DNA from: Pseudomonas sp. EpS/L25
GTDB lineage: Bacteria; Pseudomonadota; Gammaproteobacteria; Pseudomonadales; Pseudomonadaceae
Assembly (NCBI RefSeq): GCF_001512295.1
Contig: NZ_LNUP01000002.1
Span: 524,027 to 588,026, forward strand
Reading direction: 5' to 3'
Length of the DNA stretch: 64,000 bases
In this document: positions 55,626-64,000 of the stretch, one piece after another
Layout: the number at the start of each line of letters is the position of its first letter
Position numbering within the stretch: the first letter of the stretch is position 1
The notes under the pieces: model-generated
Database searches by the model: none
The model's input: only the letters and a program-made list of their open reading frames with translations
What the model was told of the DNA's origin: nothing
Program-made: the position numbers and the translations under genes

Positions 55626-56576
55626 ATGAACCCGAACTATCTCGATTTCGAACAGCCTATCGCCGATCTCCAGGCCAAGATCGAAGAACTTCGACTGGTC
55701 GGTAACGACAATGCGCTGAACATCAGTGACGAGATCGCCCGGTTGCAGGAGAAGAGCCAGGCGCTCACCAAGAGCATCTTCAGCGACCTGTCCAGCTGGC
55801 AGGTGGCTCGTCTGGCGCGTCATCCGCTGCGTCCCTACACCCTCGACTACATCGGCTACCTGTTCAGCGATTTCGAAGAGCTGCACGGTGATCGCCACTT
55901 CGCCGACGACCCGGCCATCGTGGGGGGCATCGCCCGCCTGGACGGTCGCCCGGTGATGATCATCGGCCACCAGAAGGGTCGTGAAGTGCGCGAGAAGGTG
56001 CGCCGCAACTTCGGCATGCCGCGTCCGGAAGGCTATCGCAAGGCCTGCCGCCTGATGGAAATGGCCGAACGCTTCAAGATGCCGATCCTGACCTTCATCG
56101 ACACCCCCGGCGCCTACCCGGGCATCGACGCCGAAGAGCGTGGCCAGAGCGAAGCCATCGCCTGGAACCTGCGCGTCATGGCGCGGTTGAAGACCCCCAT
56201 CATCGCCACCGTGATCGGCGAAGGTGGTTCCGGCGGTGCCCTGGCCATCGGTGTCTGCGACCAGCTCAACATGCTGCAGCATTCCACCTACTCGGTGATC
56301 TCGCCGGAAGGTTGCGCGTCCATCCTGTGGAAGACCGCCGAGAAGGCGCCCGAGGCCGCCGAGGCCATGGGCATCACCGCCGAGCGGCTGAAGAGCCTGA
56401 ATATCGTCGACCAGGTCATCGACGAGCCCCTGGGTGGCGCCCACCGCGATCCCCAGGCCATGGCTGCCAGCCTGCGCAACGCGCTGCTGCAGCAACTCGA
56501 CGAGCTCAAGGGCTATGACGTGCCGGCGCTGCTGGAACGTCGCTACGAGCGCCTGATGAGCTACGGCATCGCCTGA
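55626..56576 (+). CDS. accA: Acetyl-CoA carboxylase carboxyltransferase subunit alpha
   Basis: 316-aa alpha subunit of the carboxyltransferase that makes malonyl-CoA. It begins [60 protein letters not shown] and [13 protein letters not shown] are diagnostic. ATG 55626 is preferred over 55620 because relatives begin [10 protein letters not shown]. tilS follows 10 bp later. Confidence 0.97.
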   Translation: MNPNYLDFEQPIADLQAKIEELRLVGNDNALNISDEIARLQEKSQALTKSIFSDLSSWQVARLARHPLRPYTLDYIGYLFSDFEELHGDRHFADDPAIVGGIARLDGRPVMIIGHQKGREVREKVRRNFGMPRPEGYRKACRLMEMAERFKMPILTFIDTPGAYPGIDAEERGQSEAIAWNLRVMARLKTPIIATVIGEGGSGGALAIGVCDQLNMLQHSTYSVISPEGCASILWKTAEKAPEAAEAMGITAERLKSLNIVDQVIDEPLGGAHRDPQAMAASLRNALLQQLDELKGYDVPALLERRYERLMSYGIA

Positions 56577-56586
56577 TCCTGCCGGC

Positions 56587-57889
56587 ATGGGTCTGCTGGA
56601 CCGGCTGCACGCCCGCCTGGAGCGGCAGCCGCCTACCTGTCACTGGCGGGTAGGTTTCTCCGGCGGACTCGACTCCACCGTCCTGCTGCATCTCTTCGCC
56701 CGGCTGCGTGAGCAAGGTCTGGCGGGCGAAGTGCAGGCGGTGCACGTCCACCATGGTTTGCAGCCCGCGGCGGATGCCTGGGTCGAGCACTGTGGGCGGG
56801 TCTGTGCAGCGCTGGACGTACCCCTCGTCACCCGCCACGTCCGTACCGACAAGATGGCCAGCCTCGAACGCGCTGCCCGGGAGGCGCGCTATGCCGCCTT
56901 CGCTGAGGTCTTGCCGATCGGCGGCTGTCTGTTGCTGGGGCAGCACCGTGACGACCAGCTGGAAACGCTGCTCCAGCGGCTGGTGCGCGGCGCCGGTGTG
57001 AAGGGCCTGGCCGGCATGCCGGAGACCCGCCCACTGGCCAGGGGCCGCCTCTGGCGTCCCCTGCTGGACGAGCCACGGGCCGCGTTGCTGGCTTACGCAG
57101 AGGCCGAAGGGCTTCACTGGATCGAAGATCCCAGCAACGCCGATACCCAGCTGGATCGCAATTACCTGAGACACGAGATAATGCCGCGGCTGCGCAACCG
57201 CTGGCCCGGCGTCGATCGGGTCATGGCCCGCAGTGCCAGGCACCTGGCCGAGGCCGAGGAGTTGCTCGGTGAACTGGCGCGCCTTGATCTGCGGCAGGCC
57301 CAGACCGGCCAGCGGGCGTTCGCCTGGGTCCCTTTGCCCAGCCTGATGCTGGCGCCCTTGCAGGCCCTGAGCGACGCGCGCCAACGCAACCTCCTGCGCA
57401 CCTGGCTGGCGCCCCTGGCGCGCCAGCCCGACAGCGCCCATTGGGTCGGCTGGCAGGCGCTGCGCGAGGGCGGTGAGGCCAGCGATCCCTGTTGGCGGCT
57501 GGAGGGTGGCGCGGTGCGGCGCGGGGCAGGGCAGCTCTGGTGGGTGCCCGACGCCTGGCAGGCCGAGCTTCGCCCTCTGGCGATCGGGACGCGGCAAACC
57601 ACCCTGGACCTGGCCGGCAACGGTCGGCTGCGCTTCGTCGGCGTGGACGCCCAGCCCGGCTGGCGGATCGCCTATCGTCAGGGCGGCGAGCAACTGGTGG
57701 TGCCCGGACGTGGCCATCGTGATCTCAAGCGCCTGCTCAACGAGCGTGGAGTGCCGACCTTCCTGCGGGGACGGTTGCCGCTGCTCTGGCAGGGCGACGA
57801 ACTGCTGGCCGTGGCCAACCTCCCAGGCCTGAACGGCCTGCCAGGGGGCGGGCGGCTTGAGTGGCAGCCCGCAGACGGTGTGGCCGGGT

Positions 57890-57903
<14 letters not shown>
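56587..57903 (+). CDS. tilS: tRNA(Ile)-lysidine synthetase TilS
   Basis: 438-aa enzyme that converts C34 of the CAU-anticodon tRNA-Ile to lysidine. The ATP PP-loop SGGLDST is at residues 25-31; HVHHGLQPAADAWVEHC, GQHRDDQLETLLQRLVRGAG and DPSNADTQLDRNYLRHEIMP are family signatures. The C-terminal substrate-binding domain has RDLKRLLNERGVPTFLR. It follows accA closely, as in other pseudomonads. Confidence 0.96.
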
Positions 57904-62037
<4,134 letters not shown>

Positions 62038-62052
62038 GGGCTGCGCGAGTGC

Positions 62053-62080
62053 GGAGGCGGGGATTCGGTCCGTCGCCTCC
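62053..62080 (+). other. Hairpin in the eno-ftsB gap
   Basis: GGAGGCG and CGCCTCC form a 7-bp stem with a 14-base loop just after eno. No T-run follows, so it is likely an mRNA 3'-end stabiliser or incidental. Confidence 0.4.
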
Positions 62081-62098
62081 TGAATCGTCTGACGAACC

Positions 62099-62150
62099 AC
62101 AGGATAGATGCCCAGTTTACAAGCGTAGAGCTGGGCTTCTATCCTGTTTT
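62099..62150 (+). terminator. Long-stem terminator after eno
   Basis: ACAGGATAGATGCCCAG pairs with CTGGGCTTCTATCCTGT in 16 of 17 positions, and an inner TTTAC/GTAGA stem extends it. TTTTC follows. It parts eno from ftsB-ispD, leaving 53 bp for an ftsB promoter. Confidence 0.85.
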
Positions 62151-62203
62151 CGTCTTTGCTGCCGCCTTTGTGGCATCCATCGTCCACGAATCCGTTGCTA
62201 TCC

Positions 62204-62482
62204 ATGCGAAGTCCCTACTGGCTGTTTCCCTTCCTGCTCCTGCTGCTCGGCGGTCTCCAGTATCGCCTGTGGATCGGTGACGGCAGCTTCGCCCAGGTTC
62301 GCGAACTCAAGCAGCAGATCGCTGAACAGAGCGGCGAGAACAAGCGCCTGCTGGAGCGCAACGAGATCCTCGAAGCCGAGGTCGTCGAGCTCAAGAAAGG
62401 CATGGAGACCGTCGAGGAGCGTGCGCGCCACGAACTCGGCATGGTCAAACAGGGCGAAACCCTCTTTCTGCAATCCAAATAA
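62204..62482 (+). CDS. ftsB: Cell division protein FtsB
   Basis: 92-aa bitopic divisome protein. It has a short cytoplasmic start, one membrane helix (YWLFPFLLLLLGGLQYRLWI, about 5-24) and a periplasmic coiled coil (about 30-70, RELKQQIAEQSGENKRLLER) that pairs with FtsL. ATG 62204 is chosen: the upstream frame to 62156 is non-conserved. It overlaps ispD by 1 bp, the usual eno-ftsB-ispD order. Confidence 0.95.
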   Translation: MRSPYWLFPFLLLLLGGLQYRLWIGDGSFAQVRELKQQIAEQSGENKRLLERNEILEAEVVELKKGMETVEERARHELGMVKQGETLFLQSK

Positions 62483-63183
62483 TGTCCCTCCTGCCTTCCT
62501 TCTGGGCGGTCATTCCCGCCGCGGGCGTGGGTACGCGGATGCGTGCCGACCGACCCAAGCAATACCTCGATCTGTGCGGCCGCAGCCTGCTGGAGCGTAC
62601 CCTCGATTGTTTTCTCGACCACCCGCGACTGCGTGGCCTGGCGGTGAGCCTGGCGCCTGAAGATCCCTGGTGGCCGACGTTGGTTTGCGCCCGTGATGCT
62701 CGCATCCTGCGGGCGCCGGGCGGCCGCGAGCGTGCCGACTCGGTGCTCGGCGGCCTGCTGCTGTTGAGCGAGCGTGGCGCTAGCGACGCTGACTGGGTGC
62801 TGGTGCATGATGCCGCGCGGCCCAATCTGCGCCGTGATGATCTGGACCGCCTGCTGGCCGAGCTGGCCCAAGACTCGGTGGGTGGCCTCTTGGGCGTGCC
62901 GGCACGGGATACCCTCAAGCGCGTCGGCCGTGATGGCCGGATCAGTGAAACCGTGGATCGTAGCCAGGTATGGTTGGCCTACACACCGCAGATGTTCCGT
63001 CTCGGCGCGCTACGCGAGGCGCTGAGCGCTGGCCTGGCAGCAGGCGCCGCCATCACCGACGAGGCCTCGGCCATGGAGTGGGCCGGGCATGCGCCGCGCC
63101 TGGTCGAGGGGCGGGCGGACAACATCAAGGTCACCACCCCTGAAGACCTACAGCGGCTGCAGGTGGTCTTCGCCAAAGGCTGA
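62482..63183 (+). CDS. ispD: 2-C-methyl-D-erythritol 4-phosphate cytidylyltransferase IspD
   Basis: 233-aa MEP-pathway enzyme forming CDP-ME. The CTP-binding motif is AAGVGTRMRADRPKQYLDL; LVHDAARPNLRRDDLDRLL, PARDTLKRV and QTPQ-type YTPQMFR are present, with DNIKVTTPEDLQRLQ near the C terminus. It takes the product of Dxr (42015). ispF, its frequent neighbour, is not adjacent; a convergent LysR gene follows 46 bp later. Confidence 0.96.
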   Translation: MSLLPSFWAVIPAAGVGTRMRADRPKQYLDLCGRSLLERTLDCFLDHPRLRGLAVSLAPEDPWWPTLVCARDARILRAPGGRERADSVLGGLLLLSERGASDADWVLVHDAARPNLRRDDLDRLLAELAQDSVGGLLGVPARDTLKRVGRDGRISETVDRSQVWLAYTPQMFRLGALREALSAGLAAGAAITDEASAMEWAGHAPRLVEGRADNIKVTTPEDLQRLQVVFAKG

Positions 63184-63229
63184 GATGCAGGCCACCAGAT
63201 GCCTTGACGAGACGGCGAGATCACTGCGC

Positions 63230-64000
63230 TCAGCCGCTGGCTGAACGGCGACCGCCTGGTCGCGGGCTGCTCAAGCCCTGTTTGAGGTGCTCTACCAGCA
63301 GCCTGATCTTCGGCGAGAGAAAGCGCCGCTGCGGATAGAGCGCCCAGACCGCGCTATTGGGTGGCTGCCGATTGTCCAGCAGGGCGCGCAACTCGCCCCG
63401 GGCCAGGTGCGGCAGCACATAGTAGTCCGGCAACTGGCACAGGCCGAAACCGCGCAGGGCGGCGTCCAGCACCGCCTGGCCGCTGTTGCAGCGCCACGAG
63501 CCCTGGACGCGGTGCAGCACCTCGCGGTCGTTTTCGCGAAAGCTCCAGATGTCGCTGGTGCCGACCAGGCAGCGGTGGCGGCTGAGTTCCGACAGGGTAT
63601 GAGGCGCGCCGAAGCGCTCCAGATAGCTCGGCGCGGCGCATAGATAGAGCTCGCGCGGCGCCAGGCGCGTCGCCACCAGGCGGGAATCGGCCAGGCGACC
63701 CAGGCGGATGGCCAGGTCGTAGCCTTCGTGAAGCAGGTCGACCGTGCGATTGGTCAGGTCCAGTTCCAGGCTCACCTCGGGATAGCGGGCGAGGAAGTCG
63801 TTGACCAGGGGGACGACGAATCTCTCGCCATAGGTAACAGCGCAGGTCATGCGGATCAGGCCTTTTGGCTGGCTGGAGAGATCACTCACCTCGCGCAGGG
63901 CTTCGTCGCGGGCCTCCTGCAGTCGGCGGCAGTGTTGCAGAAAGGTATGGCCGGCTTCGGTGAGCGCCACGCTGCGAGTGCTGCGATAGAGCAGGCGGGC
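63230..64000 (-). CDS. LysR family transcriptional regulator (N terminus outside window)
   Basis: About 257 codons of a LysR-type regulator. The frame runs off the right edge, and its start and most of the HTH lie outside. The C-terminal part of the HTH is visible as RLLYRSTRSVALTEAGHTFL, followed by the linker helix and an effector domain (GLIRMTCAVTYGERFVVPLV, YDLAIRLGRLADSRLVATRL) of the CrgA/PA-type subgroup. In P. aeruginosa a LysR regulator of formaldehyde/glutathione-dependent dehydrogenase sits near here; that role is only an inference. The tail is Arg/Pro/Ser-rich. Confidence 0.9.
   Translation of the reverse strand, partial: ARLLYRSTRSVALTEAGHTFLQHCRRLQEARDEALREVSDLSSQPKGLIRMTCAVTYGERFVVPLVNDFLARYPEVSLELDLTNRTVDLLHEGYDLAIRLGRLADSRLVATRLAPRELYLCAAPSYLERFGAPHTLSELSRHRCLVGTSDIWSFRENDREVLHRVQGSWRCNSGQAVLDAALRGFGLCQLPDYYVLPHLARGELRALLDNRQPPNSAVWALYPQRRFLSPKIRLLVEHLKQGLSSPRPGGRRSASG

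Noticed and set aside
63184-63229. Terminator between ispD and the LysR gene
   Set aside because: No convincing stem with a T-run in the 46-bp convergent gap.

Overview
The window is core chromosome of a GC-rich gammaproteobacterium, almost certainly a Pseudomonas in the broad sense. Evidence is the dense, low-overlap coding of about 55 housekeeping genes in orders typical of that genus: mla(ttg2)-ibaG-murA-hisGDC, kdsD-lptCAB-rpoN-hpf-ptsN-rapZ-npr, map-glnD-dapC and the fused cysNC. The proteins closely resemble P. aeruginosa counterparts as I remember them. I cannot name the species. I saw no prophage, transposase, CRISPR array, tRNA or rRNA gene.

Layout. 1-9.1 kb: 3' end of rng, then yhdP, a Nit1-type amidase, tldD, yjgA (minus strand) and pmbA. 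9.3-9.9 kb: a solitary Mn-type sodA. 10.0-16.5 kb (minus strand): LPS-export and nitrogen-PTS block kdsD-lptC-lptA-lptB-rpoN-hpf-ptsN-rapZ-npr; kdsC, normally between kdsD and lptC, is missing. 16.7-24.9 kb: mlaFEDCB, ibaG, murA, hisG, hisD, hisC. 25.0-30.0 kb: algW (minus), a Nif3-like protein, cysD and cysNC, closed by a strong bidirectional terminator. 30.05-36.9 kb: a small secreted Pro/Tyr-rich protein, a CPA1 Na+/H+ antiporter and the minus-strand map-glnD-dapC run. 37.2-63.2 kb: rpsB-tsf, pyrH-frr-uppS-cdsA-dxr-rseP-bamA-skp-lpxD-fabZ-lpxA-lpxB-rnhB, dnaE-accA-tilS, pyrG-kdsA, eno-ftsB-ispD. 63.2-64.0 kb: most of a LysR-type regulator running off the right edge.

Functional theme. The window holds much of the envelope-building machinery: Kdo synthesis (kdsD, kdsA), lipid A (lpxA, lpxB, lpxD, with fabZ), LPS export (lptA, lptB, lptC), outer-membrane protein assembly (bamA, skp), phospholipid traffic (mla, yhdP, cdsA), peptidoglycan and undecaprenyl phosphate (murA, uppS), and the two proteases of the envelope-stress cascade (algW, rseP). 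Translation, replication, nucleotide, histidine, sulfate-assimilation and nitrogen-signalling genes are interleaved.

The most unusual signal is a family of five dispersed 139-170 bp palindromic intergenic elements (near 19.8, 22.2, 24.9, 51.7 and 60.5 kb). Each lies just 3' of a plus-strand gene that ends a gene block, and in four of five the element begins at or immediately after that gene's stop codon. Two subfamilies have unrelated terminal inverted repeats but share the apical core. The middle stem changes sequence yet stays paired, and a small TT-containing bulge is kept on the same side in all five. This looks like a mobile or structured-RNA element family worth a genome-wide search.
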